This document shows, one piece after another, positions 19,919-32,299 of a stretch of DNA of 64,000 nucleotides (the stretch's first letter is position 1; each line of letters starts with the position of its first letter). This DNA is from Ligustrum vulgare (Eukaryota; Streptophyta; Magnoliopsida; Lamiales; Oleaceae), in assembly GCA_963555705.1 (NCBI GenBank), contig OY743174.1, forward strand, positions 59,604,234-59,668,233, in the 5' to 3' direction. The position numbers and the translations under genes are program-made. The notes under the pieces are model-generated. The model ran no database searches. It had not been told where the DNA came from and saw only the letters and a list, made by a program, of their open reading frames with translations.

Positions 19919-22183
19919 CTAGTGAATCATCCCGTGCGATGCACGGAAAGAAACGTCTAAATAAAAATAATCATATTCGAAATTAAATGAATCCTTAAAC
20001 AAAATAAATAACATTCACAAATAAAAGATAAGTTCATCATTTATTAATTTCATGTATAAACATAAATATTTTGATCATTGACAATGAAAAACATGTATAA
20101 TAATAATAATAATAATTTCGAGGTTGACAAAAATATTACATCAAATTTATGATATTTTAGGTTTTCAATTATTTTCTGATTGAAATTATAATTTAGTATT
20201 GATCATCTCAATTTTTAGTCAAGTAAATTGGGAGACAATTTTATATTAATTTGAAAAAATGTCATAAAGTTTGAATTAAAATATAGCAAAGAATATCTTG
20301 ATATTGTTAATTACTTTTTGAAATTTTAAAATTAATAGTTATGACAAAAACCATTAATAACTATATTATTTCAAACAATATAAATAAACTTGTTAACCGT
20401 TAATGTTAAAAAATGTGATATGAGACTTTTTGGAATAAAAAATTAATTAAGAATTGAATGTAATTGTCATTGAAATAATTTTGATAAATAATGCAATATA
20501 GGAAAGCGCTTTAATATGTATATGTAATAAATAACTTAAAAATAGGATTTAGTTATAAAAATTTCAATACAACGTGATTTATAAAAATACAAATGTGTAT
20601 AAATTTTAGATATAATTTTAATTGAGAATTTGACATTGGATCTGTATGACTGAACCAAATATTTATCCATAAAATTAAGACCAATAAAATATCACAATTA
20701 TTATAAGAAATTAATTACGTATTAAATGTAATTATCTATAAAAATATTTAATAGTTTAATAATACGCTATAAAAAAAGAGCTCCAATTTTTAAATGTACT
20801 AAATAACTAAAAATAAGATTATTTAAAAAAAAAAATTATATATATGATGTGATTTATAATTTAGTACTCCTTTCGTCCCATAAAGATAGTCCTCTACTCA
20901 TTTTCACACAGATTAAGGACAAAATGGAATATAAAATATTAATTTCATTCTTAAAAAATAAAGTAGACTATCTTTTTGAGACGGACAAAAAAGAAATAGT
21001 GGACTATCTTTGTACAACAGAGAAAGTATTATCTAGTAATAAAATTTCGATATAATTTTTAATTGAAAATTTTACTTTGGATTTGTATAACTGAACACAA
21101 ATATTTATTTGTAAGATTGAAAACGTTAGAATAACACATTTTTTTTTATGAAAAGAGAGATTTTGACACAAAAAAGTCAATTATAAATAAGTAAAATCAA
21201 ACAAATTATCGTTCTTATATCATAAAAAATAAAAAACAACTTCTCGGTAAAAGCAAATTTTTAAAAAATAATAATTTTAGTTTCTTGTTTTTATTATTTT
21301 TTATACAATGTGATATACAATTTCATCAAATATATATACTGACCGATGAATAATATGTTTTTTCTTCACTCAACGGCCAAAACCATTAACATATCTATCC
21401 AACCCAAAACTATTCTAAATAGCCCAACATTAATTAACACGTTGTAACCCCAATAGAGAAATTTAGAACATAATATAAATAGACTATTAACATATCCTCT
21501 TATTAGTCCAAAATAATTTTGCATTCTATATTGTTTTCGAAGCTTTCTCTACAATATTATTGTTTCAATATTTTTTCTTTTTTTTTTCAGAAACCCAAAT
21601 CTATGTTCAACGACTCAAAAATATCACAGGTCTTGAAGAAAAGAGTAGTGCCAATCATTTTTACTTTTTCAAAAAATAATTTACGAATTTTTATTTTCAA
21701 CTGGTTTGTAATATTAATAACTAATAAGCATTACCACCGCACCAGAAATTTTGAATCGTAAAATGTGATAAATAGAAGGTGGAGTGGAGCGATCATGTTA
21801 AACAGTATACATTTTTTCAAAGAAATAACCCTTTAATTGAATCTTTTATTATTATATATATCTTCATAATAATTATATATAACATAAATGAAAGAGATTG
21901 TATATAGGGAAATGGAAAAAAAAAAGATATAAAAAACAAAAATGAATAATCAGATTTTGAAAAACGGAAAAATAATGAAACAAATTCTGAAATCCCCAAA
22001 AAGTGGGTTTTGAAGTTTATTATTGGATGGAGATATGAGTAGTGTGAACATGATAAATATTGAAATCCCCAAAAATTGAATAAATAAATAAATAAAATCT
22101 GCACATAGTACAAGAGTTTTGGAGGGAAACAGTAAAGTTGACTGAGGTTGACTCAGCTACTTTTATATATTATATTATATAGA
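19919..22183 (-). mobile_element. Non-autonomous Helitron (2265 bp)
   Basis: Read on the minus strand, it starts with TCTATATAATATAATATATA directly after an A at 22184. It ends with a CCGTGCATCGCACGG hairpin, 6 to 8 bases and CACTAG at 19919, directly before a T. A-TC...CTAG-T with a GC hairpin just inside the 3' end is the Helitron signature. No Rep/helicase ORF inside; AT-rich, with a Stowaway MITE nested. Transposition would need proteins from elsewhere. Confidence 0.8.
20864..21030. mobile_element. Stowaway-like MITE
   Basis: Begins TACTCCTTTCGTCCCATAAAG and ends with a weaker GAGAAAGTATTA-type inverted end. An inner palindromic GACTATCTTT / AAAGATAGTC pair is present. The CTCC(C/T)TYCGTCCCATA terminus is typical of Stowaway (Tc1/mariner) MITEs with TA target sites. 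Nested in the Helitron. Confidence 0.65.
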
Positions 22184-23540
22184 TTGGTTTTAATATAATA
22201 TACAGTAGATAATTATGATTGTCTTAGATATATTATTATATTTATTTTTAATTACTAAATACCTAATTAAATGAATTAGTACCTGAATTTTTTTTAAAAA
22301 AAAGATTTGCCTTCACATTATTTTTTAATTGCATCTTTGAAATACAAGATTTTATGTAATTTTCCCTAATTGAAAATTTCTTCATTTTAAAAAATTACTG
22401 AAATATACTTCAATTTATTTTTATTTTTTGAGAAATACTGTTTTCTTCCAAGTATTATGTAAAGTATTACAACAAGATACTTATGATACTTTCAAATTTT
22501 TAGTATCATACCTTTGAACTTTATTAAATGTTTATTATACTTTTGAAGAAATTGTAGAATCACAGCTTGAAACTTTACACTTTTTTTATGAGATACTTTG
22601 CTTAGTACCTCTCCACACTAACAGCCAACTATCTTGAGCACCAGCAACTCCATTTCTCCCATAACGCACAGCGGCAACCATCTCTCTCTCTCTCTCTCTA
22701 AAAACATAGCAGCCACACACTACTCTCTCAGCCCTCACACCGTTCCAACTCTATCACCAAGCAGCCGCACTCCTTAGCAACCAGTAGTTCACCGATCATC
22801 AGCAACTTCTTCACTTCTTAGCTCAACCCCCACGAACGGTGGTGAGTTGTTGGTTGTGCAGCATCAGCGAAGAAGACGAGCTGTAGTAGCCGCAGGGAAG
22901 AAGACGAGTGGCGGCAGCATCAGCGAAGACGAGCGGTAGCAGCATCAGCGATGGTTGTGTGATGGTAGGGAAGAAGAACATAATTTTCAGTTTTTATTTC
23001 CTAAGCAGTATAAATCAGTTTAGTGCTGATTTTGTAGTATTACAGTGCAATTTTCCCTTTTTTTAAGGCATCTGGGCCTTACAAAAGTCGAGCTACAACC
23101 TAGTACAGGCCACATGTAGATCCGCCCATGTGAACAAGGAAAAAAAAAGAAAACCCTAAAAAGGCCTTGATTGTGTAGCTTTAATAAATTGAAGAAAGAC
23201 AGCATTTTTTATTGGTTCTAGCTCTCAAAGCAATCACGAATGACTTAAGAAGGTTTAGAAGAAGATATGAAGCCGCCTTCTGTAGAAAAATTAGAGGGTT
23301 TTTAGTGGATTTAGGAGAATACCTTTTTTTGGTTGATTTGGGAAGACATACATCCAACCATTTTTTCTCTATGTAGGGTAGAAAACCCCCCAGATTGATT
23401 ATTAACTAGTAAGAAATTAGATGAATTTTGGAGATTTTTTGGTGAGTTTTGAAGGAATTTTGGTGTGAATTAGTTTTTTAAGACGGACATCCATGCTCTT
23501 TTTTTGGTACGTGGAGGAGAAAGACCTCTCTACTGTCCGT
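22184..23540. other. Intergenic DNA, no supported gene
   Basis: AT-rich to about 22600, then GC-balanced sequence with a short (CT)n tract near 22680 and AGCAGCATCAGCGA-type short repeats at 22855-22960. It may derive from an old 5' UTR-like region. No intact frame or RNA gene. Confidence 0.5.
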
Positions 23541-24014
23541 GATTATAAAGGCAAAAGAAAATATACAATATTAATTAGATTAAATAATAATAAATTAAAA
23601 ATGAGCCGCTAAACAATGACAAATAATATAGGTAGGAATTTTAAGGTGTCATTATGTCCATTGTGGACAAGTGTCTTTCCTATTGAGGGAGGGTGTCAGT
23701 TGGGGCCTCACCTGATAGCCACTCCCCACCGCCACCCTTGGGAACACTAGGATGAAAAATGTGAGTGGGAAGTTTTGAGTATTTTTACATAGGGAATAGA
23801 TGTGGCGTGGGTTTTACTATGGAAGAACTGAAGATTGGAGAGAGGACGAATATGGACGAAGGGTTGTGTGGTGTCAGTCCCCATTTTTTAGGGGTGGGCT
23901 TTATAAGTTAGCCACTTCCCTCTTTCCAAAAAAAAAAAACTAGAATGCACGCAAAAGTTATAAGTCCTAATGAAATTCATTGTTAATTTCAAACAAAATA
24001 TTTAAATCCATATA

Positions 24015-24179
24015 GCCCTTGTTTGGAAACACTACAATTTTAAATTTTAATCAAATTTAAAGTCAACATTTAATCATAATCACACATTTTATACGACCCA
24101 CAACTTTTTAATCACACATCTCATCAACTTTTATCAAAATTTACTAAAAATTTGATTTTAATCAATACCAAACAGGGGC
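24015..24179. mobile_element. MITE with GCCC(T/C)TGTTTGG ends
   Basis: Ends GCCCTTGTTTGG and CCAAACAGGGGC are inverted repeats, flanked by ATA on both sides. Copy B of the duplication has the empty site with a single ATA, which proves insertion and exact borders. PIF/Harbinger-Tourist-like by size and 3-bp TSD. Confidence 0.8.
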
Positions 24180-24252
24180 ATATTATTAAAGTCAACTGAG
24201 ATTCTGCCCATTTTGACAGAATTCTTAATTTTGAACGAAATCTGCAGCGAGT

Positions 24253-26053
24253 TAGAGTTGGCAATGGGTCGAGCCGACTTGACCCTTTAACATCATTGAT
24301 TGGCTCGCGACTCTTACAAGCCGAGCTAAGCTCGACTCGTGTGATCAAGGGCTGATAAGTGCTTTATTATCACTTATTTAGTTCACTTGTTATCCTATTT
24401 TTTATTGGTTTGATCCTATTTAAGTAGTGTTGAATGCATTTTCATGTTTTGCGTTGGATAGGATCACAAAGAACAAAAAGAAAGCAAAAAAGACCAAAAT
24501 GATGAATCGTGGCAAGTTCGACAGCAAGATCTACAAATCAAACCAAACAAAACTTCAAGGACATGTTCAAAGGGTTCCAAATCAATAATGGCATGTTGGA
24601 AGAAGATTATATGCAAAAATTATGATCAAATAAGGTTTGGGGTGAAGTTGGAAATCAAAAACCTACAAGGATTGTGATCCATAATTTTAGTAAGAGATTG
24701 AAGCTCAAATTTTCTATATAATAAATTCGATCTTTGGATCATCTATTTCATAAAGAATTATAGATCTTTGAGTCTTCTTTTCAACGCATTTTGAATTATC
24801 ACAATCGGATATCGGAAGATAAAGTTATAACCAAAACATTAAGCATAGGCGCTGATCAGCAGAGGTTCACTTACGGGCGTAAATGACAAAGTTACGGCCG
24901 TAACTTCCAAATTCTGAAAATTTCCAGCAACCCATTTACGCCCGTAAATGACAAATTTACGACCGTAACTTCGACGTGGAATATTTTCCTAATTGGAATC
25001 AAAGTCTATCTTTTTGGCCACTCTAGGGCAGGAATTTAGAGCTATAAAAAGAGGAAAATCACCACATAATAGAGGCAAGAAAATTGAGAGGGAAATTAGA
25101 GATTAAAAGAGAGAATTCTTGGAATTCATGGAGCAAATTGGAGATTTCGCGACAATTATGATGGGCTACGTTTCCTCGTCTTGTTCAAAGGGAAAGTTGT
25201 GTCAATTTAATTATGTAATCTTCTTTTCCTACAAACAAGTAACGTTGTATCTATTCCTTTATTTCAAATTTAGGATTATTATATTTTGAATGTTCATTGA
25301 GTTTATTTGATTAATAGCTTAATTTGGTCAATTGGATTATTGATCATTGGATTCATTAATATGCTATGTTTAGGATTGTCCATGGCTAGAATTGGTTCGA
25401 AGATCTTGTTTTGAATCAATACACATAAGGAAGAATTTAGATAATCAGAGCTTAAAGTTTATTTATGATTGATAATTGAAATAGAGATAGAAACATGTTA
25501 CAAGGAAATGTATAACATTAATTGAGGGCACAACTGAACCCGAGACTAAGATTTTTTCTCATATTAATTTTATAATCCTATTTAATTATTTATTTTATAC
25601 ATAGTTTTCATTCAAATAATTTTCAAACAACAAAACCCCCCAATTATATTCTAATTGATCGAACAACTATTTTTAGTTCACCGTTCCTCATGTGATCGAC
25701 CATTGCTTCCATTACTACATTCTTAGTAATAGTTAATGAGGAAATTTATTTATTATTTTGGTGCGTAGCGACATGCATCAAGGGCCGAGCTACGAGCCAC
25801 TAAAAAAATCTTTTTTTTAACTTGTTATTCAAAAAAAGGCACTTTGGGTTAAAAAAAATTACGAGCCAAGCTTGTGGGCTCGGCTTGTGGCCCGTCTCCA
25901 CGAGCCGCTCATGGTCAGATGAGTCGAGCCCATGCTCGGCTCGTTTTCCACGAGCTAGTGATTGGCTCATCAAAATGACGAGTTGAACCGCTCATGACAC
26001 TTTTTTTATGAGCCAACGAGTCGGCGAGCGGCTCGACCCATTTGCCACCCCTA
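24253..26053. mobile_element. hAT-like MITE in copy A, split by a solo LTR
   Basis: Rich in GAGCCGAGCTCG motifs, with TAGAGTTGGCAATGGG at one end and CCCATTTGCCACCCCTA at the other. The flanking 8 bp are CAGCGAGT and CAAAGAGT, decayed forms of the perfect CAGTGAGT pair seen in copy B. Interrupted by the LTR at 24353-25780. Confidence 0.65.
24353..25780 (+). mobile_element. Solo LTR (1428 bp), Tat/Athila-like
   Basis: Starts TGATAAGTGC, ends GACATGCATCA, and is flanked by a perfect 5-bp duplication AGGGC (24348-24352 and 25781-25785). It has a TATAAAAA box at 25043-25050. Internally a TTACGGGCGTAAATGACAAA unit is repeated twice (24866-24980) with palindromic GTTACGGCCGTAAC. No internal domain follows, so it is a solo LTR left by recombination. 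Copy B lacks it. Confidence 0.8.
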
Positions 26054-26342
26054 CAAAGAGTACAAAATATGAATTTCAGCCAAAACATTATAATCTGGAG
26101 CGTTCTTTTTGGCCAATTTCCCATGTTTCCAATGGTTATTGAATGCTTAATGTGGTGGGCAGCTTTCACTTTACTCGTGTGAAGGTTTTATAATCGCCAG
26201 AGCAATTATACCTAAAAAAAATCGAACAAATCAAAATTGAGTTAAAATTCAAATCAATTACAAAATTTCAATCCCAACTTATACTCCTTGGGTTTTAAAT
26301 CGTCTAACCCAAAAACCAACTTCCAAAAATTCTAATTCAACG

Positions 26343-26600
26343 TCACCTTCACTGGTGAAGAAGATTCGGTAGAGGAATTGTTGATTGCAAAAAAGATATC
26401 AGGAAAGGTGGAAGTGAATTCTTATACATTAGTGTCAGTGGAATGTAACAAGCGTAAGAAGGGGAGAAGAAAATCCAAGTGTTTCAAGAATCGCGGTAAA
26501 ATTGACAATAAAGTCGATTTGAAGAAGAAATGCATTGACATATGGAATTTGAGGGTTTATTGGTTTAATATGCGGGTTTTTAGAGAGTTCAATTTTGTTC
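26343..26600 (+). pseudogene. Unidentified gene fragment in copy A
   Basis: Plus frame with a Glu-rich start, then Lys/Arg/Cys-rich sequence ending around 26560. The homologous part of copy B (27610-27830) has stops. I do not recognise a family. No start codon or flanking exons are evident. Confidence 0.3.
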
Positions 26601-26631
26601 ACGTTCACCTCCTAACATCCATCCATATATA

Positions 26632-27812
26632 TTATAAAGGCAAATGAAAATATACAATATTAATTAGATTAAATAATAATAAATTAAAAATGAGCCGCTA
26701 AACAATGGAAAACAATATAGGTAGAAATTTTAAGGTGTCATGATGTCCCTCGTGGACAAGTGTCTTTCCTATTGAGGGGGAGTGTCAATTTTACATAGGG
26801 AATAGATGTGGCGTGGGTTTTACTATGTAAGAACTGAAGATTCGGGAGAGGACGAATATGGACGAAGGGTCGGTCCCCATTTTTTTGGGGATAGACTTTA
26901 TAAGTTAGCCACTTCCCTCTTTCCAAAAAAAAAAAAATTATAAAATATAAAAAAATAGAATACATGCAAAAGTTATAAGTCATAATGAAATTAATTGTTA
27001 ATTTCAAACAAAATATACTATACAAAATATTTAAATCTATATATTATTAAAGTCAACTGAGATTCTGCCAATTTTGATTGGATTCTTAATTTTGAACGAA
27101 ATCTGCAGTGAGTTAGAGTTGACAATGGGTGGAGTCGACTCGGCCCTTTAACGTTGTTGATTGGCTCACGACTCGTACAAGCCGAGCTGAGCTCGACTCG
27201 TGTGGTCAAGGGACGAGCTACGAGCCATTAAAAAACAAAAATATATTATTTTTTTTAACTTTTTCTTCAAAAAAAAGTATTTTGGGTTAGTCTCCATGAG
27301 CCGCTCATGGTTAGACTAGTCGAGCCCATGCTCGGCTCGTTTTCCGCGAGCCAGTGATTGGCTCGTCAAAATGACGAGTCGAGCTGCTCGTTGCTCGTGT
27401 TTTTACGAGTCAGCGAGCGGCTCAGCCCATTTTCCATCCCCACAGTGAGTACGGAATTTGAATTTCAGCCAAAACATTATAATCTGGAGGGTTCTTTTTG
27501 GCCCATTTCCCATGTTTCCAATGGTTATTAGATGCTTAATGTGGTGAGCAGTCTTCACTTCCTTAGGTTTTAAATAGTCTAAGCCAAAAATCAACTTCCA
27601 AAAATTCTAACTTGGCGTCACCTTCACTGGTGAAGAAGATTCAATAGAGGAATTGTTGATTGCAAAAAAGATATCGAGAAAGGTGGAAGTGAATTCTTCT
27701 ACATAAATGTCAGTGGAATGTAACAAGTGTAAGAAGGGGAGAAGATAATCCAAGTGTTTCAAGAATCGCGGTAAAATTGACAATAAAGTTGACTTGAAGA
27801 AGAAATGCAATG
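26632..27812. repeat. Tandem duplication, copy B
   Basis: Second copy of the unit at 23544-26540, lacking the MITE and the solo LTR, so it keeps the pre-insertion arrangement. It contains the hAT-like MITE at 27114-27442. Confidence 0.8.
27114..27442. mobile_element. hAT-like MITE (329 bp) in copy B
   Basis: Begins TAGAGTTGACAATGGG, ends CCATTTTCCATCCCCA, flanked by a perfect 8-bp duplication CAGTGAGT (27106-27113, 27443-27450). Interior of GAGCCGAGC / GCTCGGCTC type, shared with the MITE at 40639-41035. Confidence 0.75.
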
Positions 27813-29380
27813 ACGATTATGTGAATGAGGGGAGTGAAATTATCCGGGTAGGTCAAACCCCCAATAAGAAGAAATGTTATCACGATTGCCAAATGACTTG
27901 GTGGCAAAGTGGAGAGAAATAGTCATTTATGTGAGATTAATGCAATGAATTTTGTTTGAGGTATTGATTTTGTTTCTCATTATATTTATTTCTCTTTAAA
28001 ATTTGTTGAACTTTGTTTTTTTTTTTTGGTTTTGATTTCTAGTTAAATTTGAACTTTTCGGAAGAAGTACATGGTGACTCACTACGACAAGGATTTTGTG
28101 AGTTCAAACATTGGGTTTCCAGGACTTAAATATTCATTAGCTCCATCTTTTTTTTGTCCTTTAAGGTACGTTGGCCCATTATTTTCTAGATTATATTAGG
28201 CTAATGATTTCTTTGTGGATTAGCTTCTAGAGATATTAGTTAGCTTATAATTACTATGGCCAATTGTGGTTTATTGACTTCCAACTGATGATGTAACAAA
28301 TTTTTGCCATGGATGGAGGTTGATGGTCGTTTCCTTCAAAGGAAAAGATTTTGTCAAGAGTCGTAAGTTTCCTTAGGGTGGAAGATTACATAGCCCTGAA
28401 ATTCAGACAGATAATGGAGAGGAACTACTACACATCCTCTGAACATTTCCAAGAGGATACAAGAGAGCAAATTATTGTGGTTGCAGAAAATGAATGAGTT
28501 TGATAAATGCCTTCTTAAAATTTTACAGTAAGTTCTCTTATAGGAATACATCTAACCAATTTTCTTTGTGAATCAAAGGAAGTGTTGTCCATTTTCTTTG
28601 ATTTAAATTACATAAATAAGTTTTTGATTGAATTTTACTTAGGGTTGACAACAAAACCGTCAATGCTAAATCGAATTGAAATCGCAATTTCGAAATTGTT
28701 AGTTCGGATCTACAAGGACCCATCAACATTTTGGTTTTGACCAAAATCGAACCGCTTTCAAATGGTTTGATTTATGTTTCACTTTTTAAACCCGTTTCAA
28801 ACTGCCAACCCTCAAAAAAATTACAATTAATGAGATATCAGCAAAATTCTAGGAATAAGTCATATTGAGATGCTCAAACAAGATAATCTAATTCCATGGA
28901 AAAAAATTTGAGTTATGTAAAATTAGAGTACTGTGTAGCTAGCTGATTCAACTGAATGCATGTCAACATGTGTTATGAGAAAGGCGAGAGCTTCAATTCT
29001 AAAGTTAGCGAGAGAATGAACCTTACACTGATTCTATCGAATGCGTGTCAAACAATTTAGATTTCAACCATATAATTTCTAAAGCATTGTGAAGAAGCAT
29101 CGTTTAAACCCAGTCTAAATATTTATTTCAACTCAGTCTAAATATATTAGTTTAATTTTGTTTGAAAAACCATGGTTTAAATTAGCACTAAAACCTCAAA
29201 AAATGGTTTGGTTTAGGTTGGAAAAACATCAAATTGTTTTCAATAGTTTTGTTTGAAAATTTATCAAAAACTGCTCAAATCGAACTTTTTACACCCCTTT
29301 GTGTGCCTTGAACCCTTATCTTACGGTAAGAAATAAACGTCAGCTTACATACTGCAAGATTTTAACCATATCAACATAGC
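27813..29380. other. Intergenic DNA, no supported gene
   Basis: AT-rich with scattered short frames and no start-to-stop gene. One MITE-like unit lies at 28641-28812. The segments 28330-28500 and 29095-29310 hold repeated AAATATTTATTTCAACTCAGTCT-like text but no domain. Confidence 0.5.
28641..28812. mobile_element. MITE-like element with AGGGTTGRCA ends
   Basis: Starts AGGGTTGACA and ends TGCCAACCCT, an inverted pair. About 172 bp, interior rich in AAACCG / CGGTTT. No clear target duplication, so old or imprecisely bounded. hAT-like by its termini. Confidence 0.45.
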
Positions 29381-29381
29381 A

Positions 29382-29597
29382 ATGCTTGATATTTCGGTTT
29401 ACAATTCCCGAGTGAGGAATATAAACTTCCTATTCTACCTTGATTCAGACATTGCTCACGTTGTTGCGGCTGAATTGGCTGAGCAACTGGAATTGGCAGA
29501 TCGTGATGTAGTGTTCCTTAATGGCTCCATCGACTACATCGTAATGAAAATTTCACCCAATTGGAAACCTTCATCCGGTTGTCATTCTAGTGTATAA
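29382..29597 (+). pseudogene. WNK protein kinase fragment (OSR1_C/PF2-like domain)
   Basis: 71-residue frame containing an FYLDSDIAHVVAAELAEQLE block and an IVMKISPNWKPSS block. These match the conserved domain that follows the kinase domain in plant WNK kinases (normally LDSDTA...AEMVEQLELAD...FIDxLIMKLxPxWKPS). No kinase domain is visible upstream, and no downstream exons could be joined. A captured or decayed single exon is most likely. Confidence 0.55.
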
Positions 29598-32299
29598 ATA
29601 AATGTAGGTGTCCTGAGCTTTATGGAGAATCAATGGGGGATTCCCTTGGCAGATTCTCCAGCTAATTGCAAGCTTGACCAGCATCATTTGTTTGGGTTTT
29701 TTAAAGAAACTCAAATTTGCGTATAATCTGATCGGAGTAAGTTCTATGGTAATCCCAGTTTTCTATCCTGTGCACAGGATGCATTCTTCTCAATTTCATG
29801 TTTCATAAATGGAGAACATGTTAAGTCATAAGGATCGGTGACCTTTGAGGTTACACTTGAAGATATTTCAATGAAGAATGTGAACACTCGTCGATCGGTT
29901 GATTCTGGTAACAGTGGAATCTTTGTGATGACATTTTAAGGATAAAGAGGTACGCTACAAACAGTGGCGAAGCTAGTTCAGGCTGAGTGTAGGCTCATGA
30001 CCACACTGACATTGGCTCCAACCTTTGAAGATTAATTTATGCCCACACTGAAATCTGAACTGAAAAGGAAGAAGGAAGAAAGAAAAATGAGGATTTTTTT
30101 TCTCTTCTTCAGCTTCTGGCTACAGTTAGGCCGAGCATAATTGTTGAAGTCATATCTACCCATCGGGTTGAAAATAGTGTTGTTAGTGTCAAGATGTTCA
30201 AGGCTGTTCTGAATTTGTGTAGGGAAGCTAAAGATGAGAAATTGAGCTCGTGGGCGTTGAGGAAAATGAAGGAATTGATTTGTGTGTTTGTGAGTGTGTA
30301 CGTGACTCAGAGAAAAGAGGAAGAAGAAGGGAAGTGAATGTGTGGACCGTATCTGTATGTTTGGTGTAGATATTTTAAAAGATCTTGTTTGGCTTTTCCA
30401 TTTATAATTAAACAATGCCAAAAAAATATAAATGAAACTTATATACAAACAAGTCATTTAGAATGCACGAAATAAAGAATTGAAATTTGTTTACTTGTCA
30501 TTTCGAAAATTAAATTTTCTCTTTTTTTCGGGAAAAAAAAAAATCTGGGGAAGCCCGCTCTCCTCATTTTGATTAATTTTTTCACCTGCATTGGAAGAAA
30601 TTTCTTGCTCCGCCCTTGGCTACAAAGGCTGATATCTTCCATATTTTATCAGGCATGTGGAATACACCTTCATAAACGTGCTTCCTCTACCTTTGGTGAT
30701 TTTTTTTTTTTTTGTTAGTCTTAAGGAAAGAGTTATAATTTTTTATATAATTTTTTCGTCCACGAGGAACATTAAGAGAAGGTTTTTGCATTTTGCATGT
30801 TTTAATAATAACCTACTTGCTTGCATATCTTGCCCATTCCACCATTCCTTGTAAATTTCTAATAGCTAGCATTATTTGTAGGTGATTTATACGATTTGTT
30901 TGGAACTTACAATGGATAGTGTTATACTTATATACTTTGTCCACCTAGGTGGCTATAGACTTGCAATTTATTTCTCAAAATAAGCTATGCATGCCCATTC
31001 AATCCTAAACAACCAATATCATGTTATGATTGCAGGAAGTTCTAGTCATGGAAATACTTCACAAATGGTTAGCTTCCATCTTCTATATGTTCTTCTCGTA
31101 TGGTTATACACGATTTGTGTGCACTTAGACTCTGCAAAATTTTATAAAACTTAGACGATGTAAGACTCTGTGCATTTAACATAATATTTAATTAGGTGAT
31201 GGGCATGAGTAAATTCCCAAGGTTAAACTTCATCAAATCTCTGGAACTCTGGGTGTGTAGAATCGCATGGCAAATACTTATTTCGGTTCTTTCCATTTGT
31301 TGTTATTTTGTCAAATGAAATGTTTTGATGAATAGTTTAGCTATGTATACTATTTGTTGGCTAAACCATGAATGTTTGTGGTGCAGTTTTTCTTTTAGAA
31401 GTTCATATTCTATTTCTATATCATATTTTTTTGTTTGATATTTTCTGCAATAAGATTACATATGTTACCTACAATGTAATTAATCAATCCTTACAATGAT
31501 TAAATTATATCATGTCGATTCATTCTCAACTCATGAAGTTTGAGGGGGATTTGTTTAAGACGTCGAATGCCTCCTTGATGTGGGAAGACTTTATGCTTTG
31601 TCGAGAACTATCTAAATTTCAGTAACTCAATCCTTCCATTTTGGATATGAGTTGGAAACACATTTCTAAAATAACTGGAGGAATCTTGATTGATTAGCTT
31701 TAGAGGAGTTTTAATTTGACAAAGAGAAGACCAGTATTTTCAGTTTTGTTTCAGTAACTCTTCTATACATCTTATAATTTAATTTGGATGCAAACATGTG
31801 TTTATGCCAACATTTCTACATATAATCAAGGATTGTGATTTATTTTGCGGTTATCTCTACTCTTGGCATAACTTTTTTCATTTATTTTCCATTTGCCGCT
31901 TCAGAATGGAAGAAATTATTTGGGTGATACCATATACCGATACATAACTTTTCATCAATTCTCACCAGTTTGTCTTCTTGGTTGCCTTGATTTGTCATCT
32001 GAGCATCACACGCTAAATGTGGTAAACAGAATTGACGCAGCTGTGCTCATATGGAAGCCGAAAGAAAGATAGAGATAAACCTTAAGGAAACTAAACACAA
32101 GAAATGGGATGGTACCAATTTCTTGCACAATGGGCTGAAATCTTATTGAATAGCCAATGAATTCGATTTTCTGGTCTTCCACAAACAGCATTAGACATGA
32201 GCAAGATCCAGTGTAACAAGGTAGTTATCCTTTGTTACTTTTCAATATTTGAATCCTTATAATGGTCATTTAAAATTGTTGACCACAAAATCTGGTAAG
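29598..32299. other. Intergenic DNA, no supported gene
   Basis: AT-rich, with spurious frames on both strands. No domain, RNA gene or clear transposon terminus was seen. Some exon-like GC-balanced pieces (29740-29960, 31240-31330) could be remnants of the gene that gave the WNK-like exon; unproven. Confidence 0.45.

Larger units (their letters stand above)
23544..26540. repeat. Tandem duplication, copy A
   Basis: Homologous to 26632-27812: starts TATAAAGGCAAA(A/T)GAAAATATAC and ends at a common AAGAAATGCA(T/A)TGAC. Copy A additionally contains a 165 bp MITE (24015-24179), a solo LTR (24353-25780) and about 120 bp near 26170-26300 absent from copy B. Confidence 0.8.
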
